Assembly (NCBI RefSeq): GCF_047030795.1
Contig: NZ_JBKYIC010000002.1
Reading direction: 5' to 3' (one strand)
Length of the DNA: 64,000 nt
DNA from: Frisingicoccus sp902471845
Lineage (GTDB): Bacteria > Bacillota > Clostridia > Lachnospirales > Lachnospiraceae
A program made the translations under genes and the position numbers. Below, one piece after another: positions 25,542 to 32,954 of this stretch. Positions within the stretch are counted from its first letter, which is position 1. The number at the start of each line of letters is the position of its first letter. The notes beneath the pieces were generated by a model. It had not been told where the DNA came from, ran no database searches, and saw nothing but the letters and a program-made list of their open reading frames with translations.

Positions 25542-26012
25542 ATGGATGTAAATAGTTTATCACATACAAAATGGAATTGTAAGTACCATATTGTTTTTGC
25601 ACCGAAGTTCCGAAGAAAACTTGCGTATGGGAAGTTAAAACAGGATATAGCTAATATATTGAGTATTCTATGTAAGAGAAAATCTGTGCATATTGTGGAA
25701 GCAGAGATATGTCCGGATTATGTCCATATGCTCGTGGAGATTCCACCAAGCATGAGTGTATCCGCTTTTGTAGGATATTTAAAAGGAAAAAGTACACTCA
25801 TGATATTTGAAAGACATGCAAATTTAAAATATAAATTTGGAAATAGACATTTTTGCTGCAGAGGATACTATGTCGATACGGTAGGAAAAAATGCGAAAAA
25901 GATTCAAGAGTATATTCAAAATCAATTAAAAGAAGATTTAGAATATGACCAAATGACACTAAAGGAGTATATAGACCCGTTTACGGGTGAGCCAGTAATA
26001 GCGAACAAATAA
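25542..26012 (+). CDS. tnpA: IS200/IS605 family transposase TnpA
   Basis: Single-strand transposase of the HUH/Y1 class, 156 residues, the usual length. Family blocks are HTKWNCKYHIVFAPKFRRK at the N-terminus, SAFVGYLKGKSTLMIFERH and GYYVDTVGKN, with the presumed nucleophilic Tyr in the helix KIQEYIQNQL. Two oddities: the HUH position reads DYVHML where relatives have DH(I/V)HML, and HFCCRGYY replaces the usual HFWCRGYY. The copy may be inactive. GGAGG sits eight bases before the ATG. Confidence 0.93.
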   Translation: MDVNSLSHTKWNCKYHIVFAPKFRRKLAYGKLKQDIANILSILCKRKSVHIVEAEICPDYVHMLVEIPPSMSVSAFVGYLKGKSTLMIFERHANLKYKFGNRHFCCRGYYVDTVGKNAKKIQEYIQNQLKEDLEYDQMTLKEYIDPFTGEPVIANK

Positions 26013-26145
26013 AATAAGCCCTTTAGGGCTTAGTAGAGAAATGATGTTGCGGCTGTCGAACTACTCAATGAGTCTTTAGACTCCAGTGCCGGTAAAAAGC
26101 CCTTATAGGGCTGGAGCAAACCACCGGCTAAGCCGGTGGTTCTGA

Positions 26146-26371
26146 TTCAGATTATTCCTGGAATATCAAGATGGTTTGACTTGCTTATTTTGCCCTGGGA
26201 AAATATAATAAAATCGGATTCAATAAGTACAAAACAAACGGACATTAAGGACGCTCGGTATCAATTAAGGTTAATTTAAGATTACGCAAAGAACACATTA
26301 AGAGCAAGATGATATACTTTATAGATTAGAATGATAAAAACGAATGCCACAGTAGGAAAGGTGGATATGAA
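26146..26371. promoter_or_regulatory. regulatory region of the two-component operon with TTAAG repeats
   Basis: TTAAG occurs at 26245, 26265, 26276 and 26298. The last three are spaced 11 and 22 bases, one and two helical turns, a pattern expected for an OmpR-family activator. A possible -10 TATACT lies at 26313-26318 with no good -35, as in activator-dependent promoters. The same array precedes the exporter genes at 28472-28509. The rest of the stretch shows no gene. Confidence 0.6.
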
Positions 26372-27076
26372 ATGAATGAAAATAGAATTATGATCGTTGA
26401 TGATGAGGTGGATATTTTAAATTTGCTTGAAAAAGCTCTCAACATAGAAGGGTATTACAATATTACGAAAATTGATAATGGGCTTGACGCAGTAAGTATC
26501 TGCAAGCAAATTCAGCCGGATGTCATTATTTTGGATATCATGCTTCCGGGGATTGACGGCTATGAAGTTTGCAAACGAATCCGGCAGTTCTCACATTGTC
26601 CAATTTTGTTTCTTTCCTCTAAAAATGATGAATTAGATAAAATACTTGGTCTGGCTGTTGGTGGGGATGACTATGTAACAAAACCTTTTAGCCCGAAAGA
26701 AGTGGCATATAGAGTTAAGGCACAATTACGCCGTGCTGAATACAAGCAGGAACCAGTACAGAATCATACCATCACGATTGGAGAATTGGTAATCGATCCA
26801 GAAGGATGCCGGGTTACGAAGAATGAAAAAAAAGTGGAGCTTACCGCAAGAGAATTTGAAATTCTGCATTATCTGGCACAAAATATTGGACGGGTTATCA
26901 GTCGGGAGCGTCTATATGAAGCAGTTTGGGGGGAGGACGGCTTTGGCTGCGATAATACTATCATGGTGCATATCCGGCATTTGCGTGAAAAGCTGGAGGA
27001 TAACCCTACTAAGCCACAATATATTATCACGATGAAAGGCTTGGGCTACAAGTTGGTGAACCCCCATGAGAAATAG
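26372..27076 (+). CDS. OmpR-family response regulator (VanR-like)
   Basis: A 234-residue two-domain regulator. The receiver domain has DDE (residues 10-12), the phospho-acceptor Asp 55 in ILDIMLPG and the conserved Lys in VTKPF. The C-terminal winged helix has LTAREFEIL, the recognition helix region DNTIMVHIRHLREKLE and GLGYKLV. The start has GAAAGGTGG upstream. It overlaps the kinase gene by 11 bases. It probably binds the TTAAG arrays before itself and before the ABC exporter. Confidence 0.94.
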   Translation: MNENRIMIVDDEVDILNLLEKALNIEGYYNITKIDNGLDAVSICKQIQPDVIILDIMLPGIDGYEVCKRIRQFSHCPILFLSSKNDELDKILGLAVGGDDYVTKPFSPKEVAYRVKAQLRRAEYKQEPVQNHTITIGELVIDPEGCRVTKNEKKVELTAREFEILHYLAQNIGRVISRERLYEAVWGEDGFGCDNTIMVHIRHLREKLEDNPTKPQYIITMKGLGYKLVNPHEK

Positions 27077-28475
27077 AAAAAAGGTCAATCCGCTTTTAAG
27101 AGTATTCGTTTTTCTTTGCTCCCTGGTGTTGTTGGCTGCTGTTGCTGCAATCGGCCTGTATTATTATCTTTTTTCCATTCCCGAACCAGAGGGCTTGAGC
27201 TTAGCGAACTGGCCGAACCGTTTTACAGAAAACTTTTCTGCTTGGATTGAAAATGAGAACGGGGAACTGAAAATAAAAGATATAGGGCTGGAACGACTGG
27301 ACGAATACGGTCTGTGGATTCAGGTGATTGATGAATCCGGGCAGGAAATTTTCTCTTATAATAAGCCGGAGAATTACCCTACAAGCTACTCCGCGTCTGA
27401 ATTGATCGCATTTGGAACGAGCGGTTATAAGAATGGAAATACAGTTTTTGTGAGCAGCTATGAAGCGTCCGGGGAAGTCTGGAATTATCTTGTGGGGTTC
27501 CCCTACGCCATCGGAAAATATATGCTGTACTATAACGGTGAAACAGTCGGGCGTCTTTCCCCTATATTCCGTATGGCGATACTTTTTATTCTCTGCGTGG
27601 TTGCTGCCGCATTTCTTGTTTATGGCTTTTGGCTCACCCGCCAGATGGGAAAAATCACAAAAGGCATCGAAAGCATTTCACTCCGCACCTATCGGCCATC
27701 CCTGGAAAAAGGCATATTCAGCAGCATCTATGCTGCATTAAACAAAATGGACATGGAGATTCAGCGAAGTGACCAGATAAGAGAAAATACAGAGCGGGCG
27801 CGTCAGGAATGGATTGCAAATATTACCCATGATCTGAAAACGCCTTTATCACCTGTTAAGGGTTATGCAGAATTACTTTCGGATGGTGCTGCGACGGAAA
27901 GCCAGACCGTACAGGAGTATGGCTCTATTATTCTGAAAAATGTCGATCATGTAGAAAGACTGATAAATGATTTGAAGCTGACCTACCAACTGGATTCCGG
28001 GGCCTTTCCATTTCACCCACAACAGATACGGTTGGTACGTTATCTAAGGGAATTGGTGATTGATATTACGAACGACCCGGCCTTTTCAAGCCGTGATTTA
28101 GAATTTGAAAGCGATTTGGAGGAGTTTACTTTTGCGCTTGATCCCGACCTATTCCGGCGGGCAGTTCAAAATCTGATTGTCAATGCACTGGTCCATAATC
28201 ATCCGGAAACGAAAGTGACCATATCCATTATAAGGGTACAAGAGAGCGGTATTCACATATCTATCCGGGATAATGGCGTGGGTATGAGCGAGGAAGAACA
28301 ATCGAACCTGTTCAGTCGGTATTACCGGGGAACAAATACTAAAGAAAAGCCAGAGGGCAGTGGTCTTGGTCTTGCAATTGCAAAGCAGATTGTCGCACTC
28401 CACGGCGGAGATATAGCGGTTAAGAGTAAATTAGGCGAGGGTACAGAATTTTTGATTCTGCTCCCTGCAAATTAA
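27066..28475 (+). CDS. sensor histidine kinase
   Basis: Membrane sensor of 469 residues. It has two membrane segments (about 12-34 and 175-197) flanking an extracytoplasmic domain of about 140 residues, then HAMP-like and HisKA segments with the phospho-acceptor His in WIANITHDLKTPLSPVKGY near 255. The ATPase domain shows the N-box LIVNALVHNH, DNGVGMSEEE and GSGLGLAIAKQIV. The large extracellular domain suggests direct ligand sensing. The linked ABC exporter points to an antimicrobial peptide or cell-envelope stress, which is inference. Confidence 0.93.
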   Translation: MRNRKKVNPLLRVFVFLCSLVLLAAVAAIGLYYYLFSIPEPEGLSLANWPNRFTENFSAWIENENGELKIKDIGLERLDEYGLWIQVIDESGQEIFSYNKPENYPTSYSASELIAFGTSGYKNGNTVFVSSYEASGEVWNYLVGFPYAIGKYMLYYNGETVGRLSPIFRMAILFILCVVAAAFLVYGFWLTRQMGKITKGIESISLRTYRPSLEKGIFSSIYAALNKMDMEIQRSDQIRENTERARQEWIANITHDLKTPLSPVKGYAELLSDGAATESQTVQEYGSIILKNVDHVERLINDLKLTYQLDSGAFPFHPQQIRLVRYLRELVIDITNDPAFSSRDLEFESDLEEFTFALDPDLFRRAVQNLIVNALVHNHPETKVTISIIRVQESGIHISIRDNGVGMSEEEQSNLFSRYYRGTNTKEKPEGSGLGLAIAKQIVALHGGDIAVKSKLGEGTEFLILLPAN

Positions 28476-28509
28476 GATGGAATTAAGATACGGAAAAGCC
28501 AGCGATAAG
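28472..28509 (+). promoter_or_regulatory. tandem TTAAG array, predicted response-regulator site
   Basis: AATTAAGAT is directly repeated with an 11-base period (TTAAG at 28472 and 28483). A degenerate third copy, ATAAG, lies 22 bases further at 28505. This is the same 11/22 geometry as at 26265, 26276 and 26298. It overlaps the kinase stop codon and lies 79-116 bases upstream of the ABC ATPase start. Confidence 0.6.
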
Positions 28510-28550
28510 ATGGATGGTTTATGCTATAAGCATAGATCATCCATCTTTTA
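28509..28550 (+). terminator. hairpin terminator/attenuator before the ABC exporter
   Basis: A 16-bp stem with two G-U pairs (28509-28524 with 28530-28545) and loop TATAA is followed by TTTTA. It would end the two-component transcript. Because it lies between the TTAAG array and the exporter it could also attenuate exporter transcription. TATAAT at 28549-28554 just after it is a candidate -10. Confidence 0.65.
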
Positions 28551-28587
28551 TAATGTGATCTAAATAATAACCAACAGGAGGTTTTGT

Positions 28588-29490
28588 ATGGAACTGCAAT
28601 TACAGCATTTATGCAAGCAATATGGAAGCAAATGCGCCGTTGATAATATAAGTGTCAATCTGGTGCCAGGTGTCTACGGCTTGCTCGGCGCAAATGGAGC
28701 GGGCAAAACAACTTTGATGCGAATGATCTGCGGCGTTTTGAAGCCTACTTCCGGCGACATCCGCCTGAATGGAAAGACTATGCAGGAATTGGGCGAACGG
28801 TATTACACCCATTTGGGTTATATGCCACAGGACTTTGGTTTTTATCCTGACTTTACGGCCCGCGAATTTATGCTTTACATGGCTGCGGTAAAAGGGCTTG
28901 CCCCAAAAGAAGCCAGAAGAAAAACGGAAACGTTGCTGGATATGGTCAATCTGCATGATGTAGCGGATAAGAAAATCAAGTCCTATTCCGGCGGCATGAA
29001 ACAGCGTTTGGGTATTGCCCAGGCTGAACTGAATGACCCGTCAATTTTGATTTTGGATGAACCAACGGCGGGGCTTGACCCAAAAGAACGGGTACGATTC
29101 CGCAACATCATTTCAGACTTTGCAAAGGAAAAAATCGTGATTCTGTCAACGCACATTGTTTCCGATGTTTCCTATATTGCAGACACGATTTTGATGATGA
29201 AGCAGGGGCGCTTCTTGCTGCAAGAACCGATGTCTACGGTTACTGACGGCATCCGGGGCAAAGTGTGGGAGGTCTTGGTGAATGACCGGTACGCCGCCGA
29301 ATACAGCAGGCGCTTTTGCGTTGTCAATCTGCACCACGAAAACAATAAGGTGCGTCTGCGAATTGTGGATGAAACAGCTCCGGCGATGGGTGCCTATACG
29401 GTTGAACCGAGTTTGGAAGATTTGTTCCTGTACCATTTTGGCGAGGAAGTACAAATTGAAAGGGGTGGAAATGATGAAAACGCTGGTTAA
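28588..29490 (+). CDS. ABC transporter ATP-binding protein (BcrA/LanF-like)
   Basis: ATPase of an ABC-2 type exporter, 300 residues. Walker A GANGAGKTT is near residue 33, signature YSGGMKQRLGIAQ near 133, Walker B ILILDEPTAGLDP near 153 and the switch His in STHIVSD. The C-terminal 80 residues form the accessory region usual for this subfamily of antibiotic and lantibiotic self-protection transporters. AGGAGG precedes the ATG. It overlaps the permease by 20 bases. Confidence 0.92.
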   Translation: MELQLQHLCKQYGSKCAVDNISVNLVPGVYGLLGANGAGKTTLMRMICGVLKPTSGDIRLNGKTMQELGERYYTHLGYMPQDFGFYPDFTAREFMLYMAAVKGLAPKEARRKTETLLDMVNLHDVADKKIKSYSGGMKQRLGIAQAELNDPSILILDEPTAGLDPKERVRFRNIISDFAKEKIVILSTHIVSDVSYIADTILMMKQGRFLLQEPMSTVTDGIRGKVWEVLVNDRYAAEYSRRFCVVNLHHENNKVRLRIVDETAPAMGAYTVEPSLEDLFLYHFGEEVQIERGGNDENAG

Positions 29491-30706
29491 GTATGAGTTC
29501 TTGAAAATCCTGCGGAAGAAATCTACGCTTATTGTAATGGCCGTCAGCCTGTTATTAACGGCATTTCTTTTTGGCCTGCCGATTTTGCAGTATCAGACCT
29601 ACAATGCAGATGAAGTAATTAAGGGGCTTGATGGTATTGCTTATACAAAGGAGCAGTATTCACAAATTTCCGTCCCCCTGACGGATGAATACATTACTGA
29701 AACAATCCGTGAAGTACAGGGGCTTTTTGAAAATCCCGATAATGTGGGATTTGACGGAACAGATCAGTTTTTAATTGGCGATACGTATTGGAATGATATT
29801 GCACCAAGGGAAGAACTATTAAAAACGATTGCATCTACCTATGCCGCCCCTGGGGTAACGGCCTGGTATAGCAGCCTGCCGGAACTGGATGTGACGAACG
29901 GCGCAAACTTCTATCAGGCAAGAGAGGCAAAAATAGCTACCCTGTTAAATGATTCATCCCGTGGATTGTCTGATGAACAGAAAGAATACTGGCAGAATAT
30001 GAACAGCCGGGTAAAAACGCCGTTCCAGTATGGATATTATGAGGGATGGCTCACCATCAATACCTGTTTTGAACTGTTGATGTTCGCAATATTGGCCGTT
30101 TGCATTGTACTTGCGCCCGTATTTTCCGGCGAGTATCAAGCGGGGACAGATGCGGTCATTTTGTCGGGCAAGTATGGAAAAACAAAACTGACAACTGCAA
30201 AGATTATTGCATCCTATCTGTTTGGGCTTCTTGTATTTACCATTCATATCCTTGTGGCCTTTGGATTGCCCCTTGCGGCGTTTGGTGTTGATGGCTGGAA
30301 TCTTCCTATGCAGATTGCAGGCACAACAATCCCATATTCTTTTACATTCCTGCAAGGAATCCTGGTCAATCTGGGCGTTATTTACTTTGTCCTGTTTGCC
30401 ATGATCGGCCTGACGCTGCTTCTTTCTTCCAAAATGAGGAGTCCTTATCTTGTATTGATTGTACTTGTACCTGTGCTGTTTATTCCAATGTTCCTTTCTG
30501 CTAACGGAACAACTGGCGCTTACAATTTGACTTTGTTCCTGCTGCCTTACTACGCGGTTCAGCCTCAATTTGGATCTTATATTTCCTATCAATTAGGCAG
30601 TTTGGTACTGGACGCATTTTCCACAAGGACAATTTTGTATGTGGCGCTGACTGTTTGTATGCTTCCTCTCGCAAAGCGGGGCTTTAAGAAGCATCAAGTT
30701 TCATAA
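29471..30706 (+). CDS. ABC-2 type transporter permease
   Basis: Membrane partner of the preceding ATPase, 411 residues. It has one N-terminal membrane segment (about 18-40), a large extracytoplasmic loop of about 180 residues and five further segments in the C-terminal half. The frame is open upstream to 29282, but ATG 29471/29474 has AGGGGTGG and starts the typical KTLVKYEFLKILRKK sequence. The substrate is unknown. The context suggests drug or peptide export induced by the adjacent two-component system. Confidence 0.87.
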   Translation: MMKTLVKYEFLKILRKKSTLIVMAVSLLLTAFLFGLPILQYQTYNADEVIKGLDGIAYTKEQYSQISVPLTDEYITETIREVQGLFENPDNVGFDGTDQFLIGDTYWNDIAPREELLKTIASTYAAPGVTAWYSSLPELDVTNGANFYQAREAKIATLLNDSSRGLSDEQKEYWQNMNSRVKTPFQYGYYEGWLTINTCFELLMFAILAVCIVLAPVFSGEYQAGTDAVILSGKYGKTKLTTAKIIASYLFGLLVFTIHILVAFGLPLAAFGVDGWNLPMQIAGTTIPYSFTFLQGILVNLGVIYFVLFAMIGLTLLLSSKMRSPYLVLIVLVPVLFIPMFLSANGTTGAYNLTLFLLPYYAVQPQFGSYISYQLGSLVLDAFSTRTILYVALTVCMLPLAKRGFKKHQVS

Positions 30707-30718
30707 GGGGGCGTGAAT

Positions 30719-31087
30719 GTGAATAGAAAAAGATTGATAATCATCGGTTTGGTCTTGGCGGTAATCGCTATTATTGCTGTGTTGGCGATTACTCAATCAC
30801 CAAAATGGTCACGATTATCTTTTGAAGCTATTGTCCAGGAAACTATTACGCAACCTGACGGTGAAGTACGATTGAGTGTTGAGCGAACAACAGAAATTTA
30901 TAGTAGCCCTATGAACTCACTGGGTATTAGTGAAAGTACAGAAATAGTAGATATGGATGGAAATCCAATTATGCTTGAGGAAATCCGATCAGGTGATATA
31001 GTAAAGGTTATTCTCAAAAACGCCTTTAATGAGGAAAAACCATTTTACTATCCAACAGTCTATGAAATTCAACTAATTAACAATTGA
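30719..31087 (+). CDS. small membrane-anchored protein, unknown function
   Basis: A 122-residue protein with one N-terminal membrane anchor (LIIIGLVLAVIAIIAVLAI) and an extracytoplasmic domain of about 95 residues that may be a small beta fold (SGDIVKVILKN). I recognise no family with certainty. GTG 30719 is seven bases after AAGGGGG; GTG 30713 is also in frame but too close. It lies 12 bases after the permease and is probably an accessory or immunity-type component of that exporter. Confidence 0.7.
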   Translation: MNRKRLIIIGLVLAVIAIIAVLAITQSPKWSRLSFEAIVQETITQPDGEVRLSVERTTEIYSSPMNSLGISESTEIVDMDGNPIMLEEIRSGDIVKVILKNAFNEEKPFYYPTVYEIQLINN

Positions 31088-31324
31088 TTACGGAGAAATC
31101 TGCTGCGCAATGACAAAGGAAAAAGCCCTTGTGCGGCAGGCTCTTTGCAATCTGTATTCTGCTGAAGCAGATCGCAAAAATTAGTATTGTAGGGTCTATT
31201 GAGACTGTTGAATAGAGATATTTCTTTCTCAGGTTGTCGGCTCTGTTTGTTTTTGTCACATTCTGTCGAACGATTTTCAAAATATTAGACCGTTCATAAC
31301 TCATCCAGAAGTCGGTGTTTTATA
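31088..31324. other. intergenic, no gene identified
   Basis: No convincing coding signal. A 24-codon frame from ATG 31110 to a TAG near 31184 is too short and matches nothing I know. TTGTCGGCTCT at 31234-31244 recurs at 31512-31522, on the other side of the small degenerate ORF. Confidence 0.4.
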
Positions 31325-31501
31325 ATGGCAGATAATAAGAAAAAACAGCAGCAACAGAGAACCTTTGTTGTACTGGTTTATAATAAAAACACGTACTTTG
31401 CAGGTGATTGCCTAGACATAGGATGGTTATCTTATAATTTTGCCTTAATTCTATTGAAATTAATTCATTTTGCGGATTTAGACGATGAACTTGTGAGATA
31501 A
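31325..31501 (+). pseudogene. small degenerate ORF resembling mobile-element accessory proteins
   Basis: A 58-codon frame starts MADNKKKQQQQRTFVVLVYN and ends LLKLIHFADLDDELVR. The pattern resembles a family of about 60-residue accessory proteins in Firmicute mobile DNA with a TFVV...G...W...LELLKL...ALDE layout, but the central block is poorly preserved. There is no clear ribosome binding site. It is probably a decayed copy; the assignment is from memory of the pattern and is uncertain. Confidence 0.4.
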
Positions 31502-31562
31502 CTCATATAGATTGTCGGCTCTTTCGTATTTGATAATATATTTGGCGTAGTCGCTATCCCTC

Positions 31563-31615
31563 TTGACAGCTAATTGCAATTAGCTTATAATAAGTATGGC
31601 TAATTCTGATTAGCC
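31563..31615 (+). promoter_or_regulatory. consensus promoter with two palindromic TetR-type operators
   Basis: TTGACA (31563-31568) and TATAAT (31586-31591) are 17 bases apart, a full sigma-A consensus. A perfect 18-bp palindrome AGCTAATTG/CAATTAGCT (31568-31585) fills the spacer. A near-perfect 18-bp palindrome GGCTAATTC/TGATTAGCC (31598-31615) covers the start site and reaches the SD. Their centres are 30 bp apart, about three helical turns. The downstream TetR protein is the likely autorepressor. Confidence 0.85.
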
Positions 31616-31629
31616 AAGGAGGTATGGGT

Positions 31630-32247
31630 ATGACAACAAAACAAAAAATCTTAAATGAAGCTCTAACTCTTTTTTCAGAAAGAGGTTACAATGCTGTTTA
31701 CGTTGGCGACATAGCTGCAGCGGTTGGAATTAAAGCCCCGTCACTGTATAAGCATTATAAAAGCAAGAAAGATATTTTTAAAGCCATTCTTACTGAAATG
31801 GAGAGTAATTATAATAAGCAGACAGCAGGGTTAAATATGAATGGGAATGATGCTGGAGAAGATGCTTCTATTTTTGCAACAGTTTCTGAAGATACTCTTG
31901 TGCAGATGGGAATTGGACTTTTTCAATTTTTCCTGCATGATGACTATGCTTCTAAATTCAGAAAAATGCTGACGATTGAGCAGTTTCATGATAATGACCT
32001 TTCGCGTTTGTATTCAAAACAATATGTAGACGACCCGTTATCGTATCAAACATCAATATTTACACTTATCTCGATAAGTGGTGTTTTTAAAAATGTGAAA
32101 CCGAATATTATGGCATTACACTTTTATGCACCCATCTATATGCTGCTTACTGTATGCGACAGGCAGCCAGAGCGAGAAAAAGAGGCTTTACAGTTGATTG
32201 AGGAGCATATAAGGCAGTTTAATTTTATTTACGCTAAGGAGCATTAA
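31630..32247 (+). CDS. TetR/AcrR family transcriptional regulator
   Basis: A 205-residue repressor. The N-terminal helix-turn-helix is KQKILNEALTLFSERGYNAV with AAVGIKAPSLYKHYKSKKDI (residues 4-50), followed by a helical ligand domain. ATG 31624 is in frame but overlaps the SD too closely; ATG 31630 is seven bases after AGGAGG. It probably represses its own operon through the two palindromes just upstream. The co-transcribed flavoprotein suggests an electrophile, quinone or aromatic ligand, which is inference. Confidence 0.93.
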   Translation: MTTKQKILNEALTLFSERGYNAVYVGDIAAAVGIKAPSLYKHYKSKKDIFKAILTEMESNYNKQTAGLNMNGNDAGEDASIFATVSEDTLVQMGIGLFQFFLHDDYASKFRKMLTIEQFHDNDLSRLYSKQYVDDPLSYQTSIFTLISISGVFKNVKPNIMALHFYAPIYMLLTVCDRQPEREKEALQLIEEHIRQFNFIYAKEH

Positions 32248-32249
32248 AA

Positions 32250-32945
32250 ATGAAGATTGTATTGATACACGGGCAAAATCATAAAGGAAGTTCTTATCAT
32301 ATTGGCAAAATGCTTGCGGAACAATTTTCAGAAAATGAAATAAATGAGTTTTTTCTTCCGAAAGATTTAGAGCATTTTTGTATGGGCTGTTATGCCTGTA
32401 TCACAGACGAAGAAAAATGTCCGTTCTATGCAGAAAAGAAAAAAATTATGGACGAAGTAGAAAAGGCTGATTTACTAATATTTACAACCCCCACATACTG
32501 TTTGAGAGCGTCTGCTCCAATGAAAGCGTTTATTGATCTTACTTTTACCTATTGGATGTCGCATAGACCCAGAAAATGTATGTTTTCAAAAAGAGCAGTT
32601 GTAATATCAACAGCGGCTGGAGCGGGAATGAAATCAGCTACGAAAGATATTCAAAATACTTTATTCTACTGGGGAGTACCATATATTAAAGAATATGGTA
32701 TCGCAGTTCAGGCAATGAGTTGGGAGCAGGTTTCAGATAAGAAAAAAGCTCGCATAAAGCAGGATATTGAGAAACTGGAAAATAAAATCAGCAATAAACG
32801 AAATGTCTATGTGGGTTTCAAAACTAAGTTTATGTTTGGCATTATGCGTATGATGCAAAAGAAGGGATTGGGTTCTTCTCCCGAAGATAAGGAATACTGG
32901 AAAGAAAATGGATGGCTTGATAAAAAACGCCCGTGGGATAAATAA
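32250..32945 (+). CDS. flavodoxin-fold NAD(P)H-dependent oxidoreductase
   Basis: FMN-binding reductase of 231 residues. The flavodoxin-like phosphate loop is HGQNHKGSSYHIGKML at the N-terminus, there is a cysteine-rich CMGCYACITDEEKCPF segment (about 48-63) as in iron-sulfur-flavoprotein relatives, and TPTYCLRASAPMKAFID contributes to the flavin site. It starts two bases after the tetR stop. Likely a redox detoxification enzyme controlled by that repressor; the substrate is unknown. Confidence 0.85.
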   Translation: MKIVLIHGQNHKGSSYHIGKMLAEQFSENEINEFFLPKDLEHFCMGCYACITDEEKCPFYAEKKKIMDEVEKADLLIFTTPTYCLRASAPMKAFIDLTFTYWMSHRPRKCMFSKRAVVISTAAGAGMKSATKDIQNTLFYWGVPYIKEYGIAVQAMSWEQVSDKKKARIKQDIEKLENKISNKRNVYVGFKTKFMFGIMRMMQKKGLGSSPEDKEYWKENGWLDKKRPWDK

Positions 32946-32954
32946 GGAAATGCG

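Larger units (their letters stand above)
25365..26145 (+). mobile_element. IS200/IS605-family element (IS200 group, tnpA only)
   Basis: The element holds one transposase gene and subterminal hairpins and has no terminal inverted repeats, as expected of this family. Left-end structures are an AGGCT/AGCCT hairpin (25367-25378) and CCTGC/GCAGG (25437-25449). Right-end structures are a nine-bp GC-rich hairpin (26120-26128 with 26132-26140) after two AGCCC...GGGCT hairpins (26015-26032 and 26098-26112). Exact cleavage sites were not fixed, so both limits are approximate. No tnpB is present. Confidence 0.75.

Noticed and set aside
29282..29470. N-terminal extension of the ABC-2 permease frame back to 29282
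   Set aside because: The extension lies wholly within the ATPase gene in another frame, is not membrane-protein-like, and a proper SD precedes 29471.
31110..31184. Short 24-codon frame (MTKEKALVRQAL...) considered as a gene
   Set aside because: Too short, without a good SD or a recognisable family.
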